The notes under the pieces: generated by a model
Told to the model about the DNA's origin: nothing
What the model saw: the letters and a program-made list of their open reading frames with translations, nothing else
Databases searched by the model: none
Part shown: positions 1 to 7,290 of the stretch, in pieces
How positions within the stretch are numbered: position 1 is the stretch's first letter
Layout of the letters: each line of letters begins with the position of its first letter
Made by a program: the position numbers and the translations under genes
Source: Halomonas sp. 1513
GTDB taxonomy: Bacteria; Pseudomonadota; Gammaproteobacteria; Pseudomonadales; Halomonadaceae
Reading direction: 5' to 3'
Assembly: GCA_001971685.1 (NCBI GenBank)
Contig: CP019326.1
Location: 1,860,001 to 1,924,000 of the forward strand
Length of the DNA stretch: 64,000 bases

Positions 1-109
1 CGATCTGGCTGCCTGCCGCCAGGTCCTTGAGCGCCACCCGAACGTTGTCGGCGGCGTGCACGCGCAGGCTGGTCAGGCGGCCGGCGTCGCTGGCAATGGG
101 TGTGGTCAT
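1..109 (-). CDS. UxaA-family (altronate dehydratase-type) hydrolase, N-terminal SAF part, truncated by window edge
   Basis: Only the first 36 codons lie in the window. They read MTTPIASDAGRLTSLRVHAA and continue with DNVRVALKDLAAGS, which matches the small SAF domain at the start of UxaA-type sugar-acid dehydratases. Those enzymes remove water from aldonic acids such as altronate, galactarate or L-fuconate. The gene starts 14 nt downstream of the FAH-family gene stop in the same direction, so it is probably the last visible gene of that operon. Assignment to a specific sugar acid is not possible from this fragment. Confidence 0.6.
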   Translation of the reverse strand, partial: MTTPIASDAGRLTSLRVHAADNVRVALKDLAAGSQI

Positions 110-123
110 GGTCGTGCTCCTGC

Positions 124-978
124 TCATCGCGCGTCGCTTTCGGCGACCAGGCGCTGCTGCTGTTCACCGAGGCCGTCGATACCCAGGCGCATGGTCTGGC
201 CGGGGCGCAGGTAGACCTGCGGCTGCTGGCCCATGCCCACGCCGGGCGGGGTGCCGGTGGAGATCACGTCGCCGGGCTGCAGGCTCATGAAGCGGCTCAG
301 GTAGCTGATCAGGTAGGGCACCTGGTAGACCATGGTGCTGGTGCTGCCATCCTGGTAGCGCTTGCCGTCGACCTCCAGCCACATGGCCAGGCGATGCGGG
401 TCGTCGATCTCATCGGGCGTCACCAGCCACGGGCCCAGCGGGCCGAAGGTGTCGCAGCCCTTGCCCTTGTCCCAGCTGCCGCTGCGCTCGAGCTGGAATT
501 CGCGCTCGGAGATGTCGTTGATCACGCAGAACCCGGCCACGTGCTGCATGGCGTCGGCCTCGTCGACGTAGCGCGCGGCCTTGCCGATCACTACGCCGAG
601 CTCGACCTCCCAATCGGTCTTTTGCGAGTCGCGGGGAATGATCACGTCGTCGTTGGGGCCGCAGATGGCGCTGGTCCACTTGTTGAAGACCACCGGCTCC
701 GGCGGCACCTCGGCGCCGGTCTCGGCGGCGTGGTCGGAGTAGTTGAGGCCGATGCAGATGAACTTGCCGACTCCGCCCACGCAGGGGCCGAGGCGGGTGC
801 CGTCGGCCACCTCGGGCAACTGCGCGAGATCCAGTTCGGCGAGCGCGGCCAGCGCGTTGCGGTCGAGATGAGCACCGCTGAGGTCGGTGACGTGGGCCGA
901 CAGGTCGCGAATCCTGCCCTGGGCATCCAGGGCGCCGGGTTTTTCCTGCCCGGCGGGGCCGAAGCGCAGCAGTTTCAT
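124..978 (-). CDS. Fumarylacetoacetate hydrolase-family protein, probable 2,4-diketo-3-deoxy-sugar-acid hydrolase
   Basis: The 284-residue length and layout fit the short FAH family: an N-terminal capping region, then the metal-binding core. The likely metal ligands are visible at E124, E126 (WEVELG) and D155 (NDISER), with FGPLGPW near residue 179 and GDVISTGTPPGVG near the C-terminus. Members close to this form hydrolyse 2,4-diketo-3-deoxy-L-fuconate to pyruvate and lactate, or act on related acylpyruvates. The neighbouring SDR and UxaA-type genes support the sugar-acid role. That context is inference; the sequence alone supports only acylpyruvase/FAH family. Confidence 0.85.
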   Translation of the reverse strand: MKLLRFGPAGQEKPGALDAQGRIRDLSAHVTDLSGAHLDRNALAALAELDLAQLPEVADGTRLGPCVGGVGKFICIGLNYSDHAAETGAEVPPEPVVFNKWTSAICGPNDDVIIPRDSQKTDWEVELGVVIGKAARYVDEADAMQHVAGFCVINDISEREFQLERSGSWDKGKGCDTFGPLGPWLVTPDEIDDPHRLAMWLEVDGKRYQDGSTSTMVYQVPYLISYLSRFMSLQPGDVISTGTPPGVGMGQQPQVYLRPGQTMRLGIDGLGEQQQRLVAESDAR

Positions 979-1010
979 GAGCGTTTCCTCACTGTGTAAG
1001 GGCGACTGGG

Positions 1011-1763
1011 TCAGGTCAGCCAGCCACCGTCGATGGTGTGGGTGGTGCCGGTGGTATAGCCGGACTCGTCGGCGGCCAGGTAGCAGGCCAGGGCGGCGAT
1101 CTCATCGGCCTGCCCCAACCGGCCGAGCGGCTGGCGGGCCTCGAACTCGGCGAACACCGCGGCCTCGTCGCGGCCCTGCTGTGCCGCCTGTTGGCGAATG
1201 CGCTGGCGCAGCGACGGCGACTCGACGGTGCCCGGGCAGATCGCGTTGCAGCGAATGCCCTGGCCGACATAGTCGGCGGCGATCGACTTGGTCAACCCGA
1301 TCACCGCGGCCTTGCTGGCGCCGTAGGCGCAGCGGTTGGGCACGCCCTTGAGGCTCGAAGCCACCGAGGCCATGTTGATCACGCTGCCCCCGCCAGCCTC
1401 GATCATACCCGGCAACAGCGCGCGGGTGAGCCGAAACATGGCGGTGACGTTGAGCTCGAAGGAGCGCAGCCAGTCGCTTGCCTCGCAGCTGAGCAGGCTG
1501 CCGTCGGCCACGTAGCCGGCACAGTTGAACAGCACATCGAGGCCGTCGAGTTCGGCGGCGAGCTGGGTAATCTGCTCGTCGTCGGTGACGTCGAGGCGTC
1601 GGGTTTCGATTCCCGGCGTGCCGTGAAGCGTGGCCAGCGCCTCGGCATCGATATCGGTGGCGATCACGCGGGCCCCTTCGGCGGCGAAGCGCAGTGCGGC
1701 GGCGCGGCCGATGCCGTTGGCGGCGGCGGTGATCAGGGCGGTCTTGTTCTCCAGTCGTCGCAT
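1011..1763 (-). CDS. SDR-family oxidoreductase, probable 2-keto-3-deoxy-L-fuconate 4-dehydrogenase type
   Basis: This is a classical 250-residue short-chain dehydrogenase. The cofactor loop TAAANGIG is at 12-19, NCAG at 80-83, and the catalytic triad is S133, Y147 and K151 (YGASK). The acidic D37 after the second strand (IATDID) indicates NAD rather than NADP. The family resemblance is to the DHRS6/2-keto-3-deoxy-L-fuconate dehydrogenase group, which oxidises the C4 hydroxyl and makes the substrate for the FAH-type hydrolase downstream. The gene is followed after 32 nt by that hydrolase on the same strand. Substrate identity is inferred from the gene pair. Confidence 0.85.
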   Translation of the reverse strand: MRRLENKTALITAAANGIGRAAALRFAAEGARVIATDIDAEALATLHGTPGIETRRLDVTDDEQITQLAAELDGLDVLFNCAGYVADGSLLSCEASDWLRSFELNVTAMFRLTRALLPGMIEAGGGSVINMASVASSLKGVPNRCAYGASKAAVIGLTKSIAADYVGQGIRCNAICPGTVESPSLRQRIRQQAAQQGRDEAAVFAEFEARQPLGRLGQADEIAALACYLAADESGYTTGTTHTIDGGWLT

Positions 1764-1785
1764 CGGCGTGTCCCAGGCGTGGGTT

Positions 1786-1805
1786 ATTGGTATGACAGGA
1801 TACTA
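1786..1805 (-). promoter_or_regulatory. Candidate operator with TATGACAG motif upstream of SDR gene
   Basis: The plus strand reads TTGGTATGACAGGATACTAG, in which TGGTAT and ATACTA form an imperfect inverted repeat around GACAGG. The core TATGACAG recurs, in the opposite plus-strand orientation, upstream of the aldehyde dehydrogenase (3774-3781). FadR/GntR regulators of sugar-acid genes often bind sites of this general type. No such regulator is encoded in the visible part of the cluster, so this is a candidate only. Confidence 0.3.
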
Positions 1806-2060
1806 GCCTGATGGTTAGCCAGTATGGAACATCTCGCCGGGCTTGCCAACTGATGGGATCGGTCGACCGAGGAGGGTGTAATTGTCTCTCAGCGAGGGAC
1901 GCCGGGGACAAGCCGAAGAGGGGGTTTGCGCCATGGATGGCGCAAGGTAGCGCCCAGGGACGGGTTCACAGCGCCTCCTCGTAGGCTTGTCGACGGATCA
2001 GTTCCGAGCGCTGCTGTCTGTCTGCGACAATCCCGCTCAGTGGCCGTTCACGCACAAGAA

Positions 2061-2080
2061 AGGCGGCCCGCAGGCCGCCT
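2061..2080 (-). terminator. Hairpin terminator-like repeat after aldehyde dehydrogenase
   Basis: AGGCGGCC and GGCCGCCT form a perfect 8-bp stem around a CGCA loop. It lies 30 nt past the stop of the minus-strand aldehyde dehydrogenase and is followed on that strand by TTCTTGT, a weak T-tract. Confidence 0.5.
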
Positions 2081-2109
2081 GATGTGATGCTACCGGGTGC
2101 TGGGCGAGG

Positions 2110-3687
2110 TCACGCCTCGCGCTTGCCGTCCAGCAGCCGGCTGACCGCATAGGGGTTGCCGTCGTGGAGCGCCTCGGGCAGCAGCCCCTGGGGCAGGTTC
2201 TGGTAGCACACCGGACGCAGGAAGCGCTGGATCGCCGCGGCGCCCACCGAGGTGGTGCGAGCGTCCGAGGTGGCCGGGTAGGGGCCGCCGTGGACCATGG
2301 CATGGCACACCTCGACGCCGGTCGGCCAGCCGTTGACCAGAATGCGTCCGGCGCGACGCTCGAGGGTCGGCAGCAGGACGCGGGCGGCGTCGAGATCGCT
2401 GTCATCCATCTGCAGTGTTGCGGTGAGCTGGCCCTCCAGCGACTCGGCGACCGCCTGCATCTCGCTGATGTCGGTGCAGGCCACCACCAGCGCGGTAGCG
2501 CCGAAGACCTCGGCCTGCAGCGCCTCATCGGCGAGGAAATCGGCGGCCTGGGTGACGTAAAGGCCGGGCTGGCACTGGTTCTGGCCGTCACCGGCCTGTC
2601 CGCGGGCAACTTCGCGCACCTTGGGATGTGCGGCCAGCGTCTCGACGCCTTGTTGGTAGGCGGCATGAATGCCCGGCGTCAGCATGGTCTGGGCCGCGCT
2701 CTGCTCGAGGGCCTGGCCCGCCGCGGCAACGAAGTTGTCCAGCGGCGTACCGGCGAGGCCCAGCAGCAGCCCCGGGTTGGTGCAGAACTGGCCGGCGCCC
2801 ATGTTGAGCGAGGCGACGAAGCCCTCGGCGATGGCCTCGGCGCGTTCACTCAGCGCCGCCGGCATCAGCAGCACCGGGTTGATGGAACTCATCTCGGCGT
2901 AGACCGGAATCGGCTCCGGGCGCGCCTGGGCGATGGCCGCCAGGGCCTGGCCGCCGCGGCGCGAGCCGGTAAAGCCCACTGCCTTGATGCGCGCGTCCTT
3001 GACCAGGGCCTGGCCCAGCGCGTTACCGGCGCCGAATAGCAGCGAGAACACCCCCTCGGGCAGCCGGCAGTGGGCGACGGCGGCCTGGATGGCGCGGCCC
3101 ACCAGCTCCGAGGTGCCGGGGTGTGCGGGGTGCGCCTTGACCACCACCGGGCAGCCGGCGGCCAGTGCCGAGGCCGTGTCGCCCCCGGCCACCGAGAACG
3201 CCAGCGGGAAGTTGCTGGCACCGAACACCGCCACCGGGCCCAGGGCGATATGCCGCTGGCGCAGGTCGGGGCGCGGCATCGGCGCGCGCTCGGGCAGCGC
3301 CGGGTCGATGCGCACGTCCAGCCACTCGCCGCGGCGGACTTCGCTGGCGAACAGCCGCAGCTGGCCGCAGGTGCGGCCGCGCTCACCCTCGAGGCGGGCC
3401 TGGTGCAAGCCGGACTCGGCCATGCCACGCTCGATCAGCGCGTCGCCGAGGGCTTCGATCTCCTCGGCGATGCGCTCGAGAAAGCGCGCGCGGGTCTCCA
3501 GGTCGGTATCGCGGTAAGCGTCGAAGGCCTCGGCGGCTAGCGCGCAGGCCTGTTCGATCTGGCGATCGTCGACGCCGGGGTAGTCCGGCGACAGGCGCTC
3601 ACCGCTGTTCGGGTCTACCGCGTGCAGACGCTCGCCGCTGCCGGCGACGGCTTGCTGTCCAATTAGCGACTTGCCTTGCAGTGTCAT
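2110..3687 (-). CDS. NADP-type aldehyde dehydrogenase, probable 2,5-dioxovalerate (alpha-ketoglutaric semialdehyde) dehydrogenase
   Basis: The 525-residue protein belongs to the longer aldehyde dehydrogenase group that includes alpha-ketoglutaric semialdehyde dehydrogenases. The general base is E265 (YAEMSSINP) and the nucleophile C302 (GQFCTNPG). The cofactor strand has GASNFPLAF at 156-164. The start at 3687 was chosen over one 30 nt upstream because AGGAGT lies 4 nt before this ATG. In non-phosphorylative sugar-acid routes this enzyme yields 2-oxoglutarate, which fits the SDR/FAH/UxaA neighbours, although fuconate-type routes would not need it. It has its own upstream region and a terminator-like hairpin. 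Confidence 0.85.
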   Translation of the reverse strand: MTLQGKSLIGQQAVAGSGERLHAVDPNSGERLSPDYPGVDDRQIEQACALAAEAFDAYRDTDLETRARFLERIAEEIEALGDALIERGMAESGLHQARLEGERGRTCGQLRLFASEVRRGEWLDVRIDPALPERAPMPRPDLRQRHIALGPVAVFGASNFPLAFSVAGGDTASALAAGCPVVVKAHPAHPGTSELVGRAIQAAVAHCRLPEGVFSLLFGAGNALGQALVKDARIKAVGFTGSRRGGQALAAIAQARPEPIPVYAEMSSINPVLLMPAALSERAEAIAEGFVASLNMGAGQFCTNPGLLLGLAGTPLDNFVAAAGQALEQSAAQTMLTPGIHAAYQQGVETLAAHPKVREVARGQAGDGQNQCQPGLYVTQAADFLADEALQAEVFGATALVVACTDISEMQAVAESLEGQLTATLQMDDSDLDAARVLLPTLERRAGRILVNGWPTGVEVCHAMVHGGPYPATSDARTTSVGAAAIQRFLRPVCYQNLPQGLLPEALHDGNPYAVSRLLDGKREA

Positions 3688-3762
3688 GGTCACTCCTGGC
3701 TGGTGGTGTATCGACATGTTCGGCCATCGACAAGGCGATGGGCCGGATAGGGTTCATTGAAC

Positions 3763-3781
3763 GCACTATAGTGCTGTCATA
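3763..3781 (-). promoter_or_regulatory. Palindrome plus TATGACAG motif upstream of semialdehyde dehydrogenase
   Basis: GCACTATAGTGC (3763-3774) is a perfect 12-bp palindrome. It directly abuts CTGTCATA (3774-3781), which is TATGACAG on the coding strand, the same core seen upstream of the SDR gene at 1791-1798. The element lies 75-95 nt upstream of the start codon, a plausible position for a repressor or activator site. The binding protein is unknown. Confidence 0.3.
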
Positions 3782-3802
3782 CAAGGCTACCACAGGAAAT
3801 GT

Positions 3803-5074
3803 TCAACATTGAGTGACCCAGGAGGTCATGGCGCGGGTGATCTGGCGTAGCTGGTCGGGTGACGTGATATAGGCCGGCATGGTGTACAGCCAGCGGCCGA
3901 ACGGGCGTAGCCACACGCCCTGGCGGCGGGCATGGGCCTGGGCACCGATCAGGCTGGCAGGATGCTTGAACTCGATGGCGGCGCAGGCGCCGAGCACGCG
4001 GACATCGCTGACCGCCGGGTGGGCCAACAGGGTGCCATTCAGCAGCTCCTCGCGCAGTATTGTGTTGAGCCGGGCGATCTTGCCCAGGTAATCCTCTTCC
4101 TCGAACACCGCGATACTCTCGAGTGCCACGCGGCAGGCCAGCGGATTGCCCATGAAGGTCGGGCCGTGCATAAAGGCGTGGCCCTCGTCATCGCTAAGGA
4201 AGGTGTTATAGACCTGGCCGGTGGCCAGGGTCGCGGCGTGCCCCAGGTAGCCGCCGGTGAGGCCCTTGGAGAGCACCATGATGTCCGGCGTGACGCCGGC
4301 ATGCTCGGCGGCGAACAGTTTGCCGGTGCGGCCGAAGCCGGTGGCCACCTCGTCGAAGATCAGCAGCACGTCGAATTTGTCGCACAGCTCGCGGGCGGCG
4401 CGCACATAGTGGGGCGAGGTCATGTTGAGCCCGCCGGCGGCCTGCAGCAGCGGCTCCATCAGCAGCGCGGCGACCTGGTGGTGGCAGGCCTCGAGGGCCG
4501 CGCGCAGGGCAGCGATATCGGCCTCGACCTCCTCGGCCGGGGCATCGAAGGGCGCCGTGGGCGCCGGGGCAAAGTGGTGGCGGGGCAGCAGGCCACTAAA
4601 CAGCGAGTGCATGCCCTCTTCGGGATCGCAGACCGCCATGCAGCCGCTGGTATCGCCGTGGTAGGCGCGCATCAACGAGAGCATGCGGTGCTTTTCGGGA
4701 CGGCCGCGTAGTACTTGATACTGCACGGCCATCTTCATTGCGACTTCCATACCCACCGACCCGCTGTCGGAAAAGAACACGTGCTCGAGGCCCGGCGGGG
4801 TGATCCGCACCAGCGTCTCGGCGAGCTCGACCGCGGGAGCATGGGACATGCCGCCGAGCATCACGTGGCACAGGGTGTCGGCCTGCTGCTGAATCGCCGC
4901 CACCAGGCGCGGGTGCCCATAGCCATGAATCATGCACCACCAGGAGCAGGTGGCGTCCAGCAGCCGCTCGCCGCCGGCGAGCTCGAGAACGGCGCCCTGG
5001 CCGCCGACCACCTCGAGGGGAGGGGGTTGGGTTTGCATCTGGGCGTAGGGATGCCAAAGGGAGGATGACGACAT
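3803..5074 (-). CDS. bioA: Adenosylmethionine-8-amino-7-oxononanoate aminotransferase (biotin synthesis)
   Basis: BioA transfers an amino group from S-adenosylmethionine to KAPA, giving DAPA in the biotin pathway; it is a cytosolic PLP enzyme. The 423-residue protein has the BioA N-terminal WHPY (7-10), the SDSGSVGMEVAMK stretch near 102-114, DEVATGFGRTG at 241-251 and the PLP lysine K270 (LSKGLTGGYL). The start at 5074 gives MSSSSLWHPYAQM and the family length; an in-frame start 159 nt upstream would add an unrelated extension running through the operator. The other bio genes are not in this window. A BirA-type operator lies immediately upstream. Confidence 0.95.
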   Translation of the reverse strand: MSSSSLWHPYAQMQTQPPPLEVVGGQGAVLELAGGERLLDATCSWWCMIHGYGHPRLVAAIQQQADTLCHVMLGGMSHAPAVELAETLVRITPPGLEHVFFSDSGSVGMEVAMKMAVQYQVLRGRPEKHRMLSLMRAYHGDTSGCMAVCDPEEGMHSLFSGLLPRHHFAPAPTAPFDAPAEEVEADIAALRAALEACHHQVAALLMEPLLQAAGGLNMTSPHYVRAARELCDKFDVLLIFDEVATGFGRTGKLFAAEHAGVTPDIMVLSKGLTGGYLGHAATLATGQVYNTFLSDDEGHAFMHGPTFMGNPLACRVALESIAVFEEEDYLGKIARLNTILREELLNGTLLAHPAVSDVRVLGACAAIEFKHPASLIGAQAHARRQGVWLRPFGRWLYTMPAYITSPDQLRQITRAMTSWVTQC

Positions 5075-5095
5075 GCGAGGCACCTTGTGGAAGTC

Positions 5096-5127
5096 CTGTA
5101 AACCTGTGTTTTTTTGTAGGTTAACAA
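5096..5127 (-). promoter_or_regulatory. BirA (biotin repressor) operator upstream of bioA
   Basis: CTGTAAACC and GGTTAACAA form an inverted repeat separated by 14 nt, matching the biotin-operator form TTGTNAACC-N14/15-GGTTNACAA. It begins 22 nt upstream of the bioA start codon. On the minus strand a TTGTTT at 5148-5143 and a TTAACC 17 nt later could be the promoter, which would put its -10 inside the operator. Repression by biotinyl-5'-AMP-bound BirA is the established mechanism for such sites. Confidence 0.75.
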
Positions 5128-5297
5128 AGCATCGGGGGTTTAAACAATAAACACTGCTATTACGCGGCTGATTAATTCGTGGACTATTACGTTGAGATGC
5201 TGCAACAATGTCGCTACGATATTGAAACTCCACGTCGATTGCGGTGATAATGCATCGGCATCCCGCACACTGGCATCCGTTAAAGAAAGGAATTGCA

Positions 5298-5678
5298 ATG
5301 TCTCTGCTTAGCGCCTACATGCAGAAAGAGCAGCTTCTCAAGCAGCTCACCGAAGAACTGCACAACATGGAAAGCGATCAGCGCCTCAAGGCCGAACTCG
5401 AATTCAAGGAAAAGCTCGAAGCGCTGATGAAGGAGTTCAACAAGTCGGCCGCTGACGTGATCGACCTGCTGGATCCGAAGCCGGCCAACAAGGCCGCTGC
5501 CAAGTCGCCCTCTGCCTCAGCCGGCGGCCGTCGCAAGCGCAAGCTGAAGATCTACAAGAACCCCAACACCGGTGAAGTCGTCGAGACTCGCGGGGGTAAT
5601 CAGAAGACCCTCAAGGCGTGGAAGGACGAGTTCGGTAACGACACCGTCGAGTCCTGGCTGGTACGCATCGAAGAGTGA
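5298..5678 (+). CDS. mvaT: MvaT-type H-NS-family nucleoid-structuring protein
   Basis: The 126-residue protein begins MSLLSAYMQKEQLLKQLTEE and has an N-terminal coiled-coil oligomerisation region (about 1-58). A basic linker rich in A, K and R follows, then a C-terminal DNA-binding domain with KIYKNPNTGEVVETRGGNQK. The R98-G99-G100-N101 segment corresponds to the minor-groove-binding loop of MvaT proteins. Such proteins bind AT-rich DNA and silence foreign genes, so the AT-rich capsule island in this window is a likely target (inference). The start at 5298 has AAAGGA upstream and gives the family length. A strong terminator follows. Confidence 0.9.
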   Translation: MSLLSAYMQKEQLLKQLTEELHNMESDQRLKAELEFKEKLEALMKEFNKSAADVIDLLDPKPANKAAAKSPSASAGGRRKRKLKIYKNPNTGEVVETRGGNQKTLKAWKDEFGNDTVESWLVRIEE

Positions 5679-5706
5679 TGCCGCAGCACCCAGTTTAGAC
5701 ACCTGC

Positions 5707-5737
5707 AAAAAGGCCGCGCGTAAAGCGCGGCCTTTTT
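5707..5737. terminator. Bidirectional rho-independent terminator after mvaT
   Basis: AAAAAGGCCGCGC and GCGCGGCCTTTTT form a 13-bp perfect stem around GTAAA. The A-tract and T-tract make it usable in both directions, for mvaT and for the convergent aldehyde dehydrogenase that ends at 5760. Confidence 0.9.
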
Positions 5738-5759
5738 GTGGGGAGGCACCTCACCGGCG

Positions 5760-7205
5760 TTATTGCGGGCCGATCAGGTGTTTGACTTCGAGATAGGCCG
5801 CGAGTCCCCAGGGGCCGAGTTCCCGGCCGATACCGCTACGCTTGAAACCTCCCCAGCCGGTTTGTGGCAGTACCAACTGCTCGCTGTTGTACCAGATACA
5901 GCCGGCACGCAGTTGGCGACCCACGCGCTTGGCGCGTGCCGGATCATCGCTGATGACCGTGGCGGCGAGCCCGAAGTCGCTGGCATTGGCGAGTTCGATT
6001 GCCTCGGCCTCGCTGGCTGCCGAGCGGCCGCACAGCACCGGCCCGAAGATCTCCTCCTGCCACAGCCGGCTGGTGGTCGGCACGTCGCGATACAGCGTTG
6101 GCGCCAGGAAGTAGCCCTGCTCGGGAAGCGTGCGGTGGCGCCCGTCGCGTACCGCTGTGAGACCCTCCTGCTCGGCGATCGCCAGATAGGCCTGGACGGC
6201 CTCGCGCTGGCGGGCGCTGGTCAGCGGCCCCATGTCACTGGCTTCGTCGAGCGGGTCGCCGAGCTGCAGCGCGTCGATACGGCTGGCCAGGGCGGCGTAG
6301 ACCGCGTCGGCCAATGGCTCGGCGACGATCAGCCGTGAGGTGGCCGAGCAGATCTGGCCGGCATTGAAATAGATGCCTGCCATGATCCAGTCCGCGGCCT
6401 GCTCGGGGTCGGCATCGTCGAGTACCACCACCGGCGACTTGCCGCCGAGCTCCAGCGATACGCCACGCGAGCCCTCGCTAGCGGCGCGCATCACCGCCTC
6501 ACCCACCCGATTGCTGCCGGTGAACGAGAGCTTGTCGACGTCGCGGTGGGCGGTGAGCGGCGCGCCGATGCCGTCGCCGTCGCCGTGCAGCAGGTTGAAC
6601 ACGCCGGCGGGCAGCCCGATCTCGCTGGCGATCTCGGCCAGCGCCTGCTCCGGCAGCGGCGTGACCTCGGAGGGCTTGAGCACCGCGGTGCAGCCGGCGG
6701 CCAGTGCCGGGGCCAGCTTCCAGGCGCTGGTCACCAGCGGGAAGTTCCACGGCGTGATCAGGCCCACCACGCCGGCCGGGTCGAAGTAGCAGCGCGCCTC
6801 GACGCCTTCCATCTCCAGGGCGACGGGCTGGCCCTGGCGGGCATCCAGGGCCCGCGCCTGGCCGGCGTAGTAGCGGTAGCAGGCGATGGCGTCGTCGAGG
6901 TCGATACCGGCCTCGGCCAGCACCTTGCCGTTATTGGTGCATGACAGCCGTATCAGCGCCTCGCGGCGCGTGGTCAGGGCGTCGGCGAAGGCATCCAGAT
7001 AGTCACCGCGCGCGGCGCCGCTCAGCGCCTGCCAGCCGGGCAGGGCGCGCCGCGCGGCGGCCACGGCGTCGTCGACATCGGCCGGGTCGCCGGCGGTCAC
7101 CTCGGCGATCAGCTGCTCGCGGTAGGGGTCATGCACCGGCAGCCAGCGCGTACCGCGGCTGGCCACCCAGCGGCCGTCGATATAGTGATGATCGAGTCGT
7201 TGCAC
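5760..7205 (-). CDS. Aldehyde dehydrogenase, probable 4-guanidinobutyraldehyde (aminoaldehyde) dehydrogenase
   Basis: The 481-residue NAD(P)-dependent aldehyde dehydrogenase is close in form to betaine-aldehyde and aminoaldehyde dehydrogenases. Visible residues are N154 (PWNFP), K177 (LKPSE), E252 (LELGGKSP) and C286 (GQICSAT). The SGIGRELG signature near the C-terminus is typical of the BADH/aminoaldehyde group. Upstream genes encode a 2-ketoarginine decarboxylase-like enzyme and a guanidinobutyrase-like enzyme. The natural role is therefore oxidation of 4-guanidinobutyraldehyde to 4-guanidinobutyrate (the kauB step), though this is inferred from context. It is the last gene of the leftward operon. 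Confidence 0.75.
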   Translation of the reverse strand: MQRLDHHYIDGRWVASRGTRWLPVHDPYREQLIAEVTAGDPADVDDAVAAARRALPGWQALSGAARGDYLDAFADALTTRREALIRLSCTNNGKVLAEAGIDLDDAIACYRYYAGQARALDARQGQPVALEMEGVEARCYFDPAGVVGLITPWNFPLVTSAWKLAPALAAGCTAVLKPSEVTPLPEQALAEIASEIGLPAGVFNLLHGDGDGIGAPLTAHRDVDKLSFTGSNRVGEAVMRAASEGSRGVSLELGGKSPVVVLDDADPEQAADWIMAGIYFNAGQICSATSRLIVAEPLADAVYAALASRIDALQLGDPLDEASDMGPLTSARQREAVQAYLAIAEQEGLTAVRDGRHRTLPEQGYFLAPTLYRDVPTTSRLWQEEIFGPVLCGRSAASEAEAIELANASDFGLAATVISDDPARAKRVGRQLRAGCIWYNSEQLVLPQTGWGGFKRSGIGRELGPWGLAAYLEVKHLIGPQ

Positions 7206-7266
7206 CTGGGAACTCCTATGTGTGTCGTGGCGCCATGCCTAGATTGGCGTTGGCGCCAGCCCTCTT

Positions 7267-7290
7267 TGTGGGAGCGAATTCATTCGCGAT
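7267..7290. repeat. REP-like repeat overlapping a stop codon
   Basis: TGTGGGAGCGAATTCATTCGCGAT is an exact copy of the repeat at 20557-20580. GAGCGAAT and ATTCGCGA make the short stem. It overlaps the 3' end of the minus-strand TPP-enzyme gene, so the last codons (HRE) and the TGA at 7280-7282 lie inside the repeat. Confidence 0.75.

Larger units (their letters stand above)
1764..2109. other. Intergenic region between SDR and aldehyde dehydrogenase genes
   Basis: No gene is visible here. The right end carries a hairpin that would terminate the aldehyde dehydrogenase transcript (2061-2080). The left end carries a TATGACAG motif and a possible minus-strand -10 (TAGTAT on the minus strand, about 1800-1805) 30-40 nt upstream of the SDR start. 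Nothing recognisable was seen in the remaining roughly 250 nt. Confidence 0.5.

Noticed and set aside
100..999. Long plus-strand open frame opposite the FAH-family gene
   Set aside because: It is rich in A, G, V, L and H as GC-rich antisense frames are, has no recognisable domain, and lies opposite a clearly conserved gene. Similar antisense frames at 11481-12587, 36146-37192 and 37661-38509 were dropped for the same reason.
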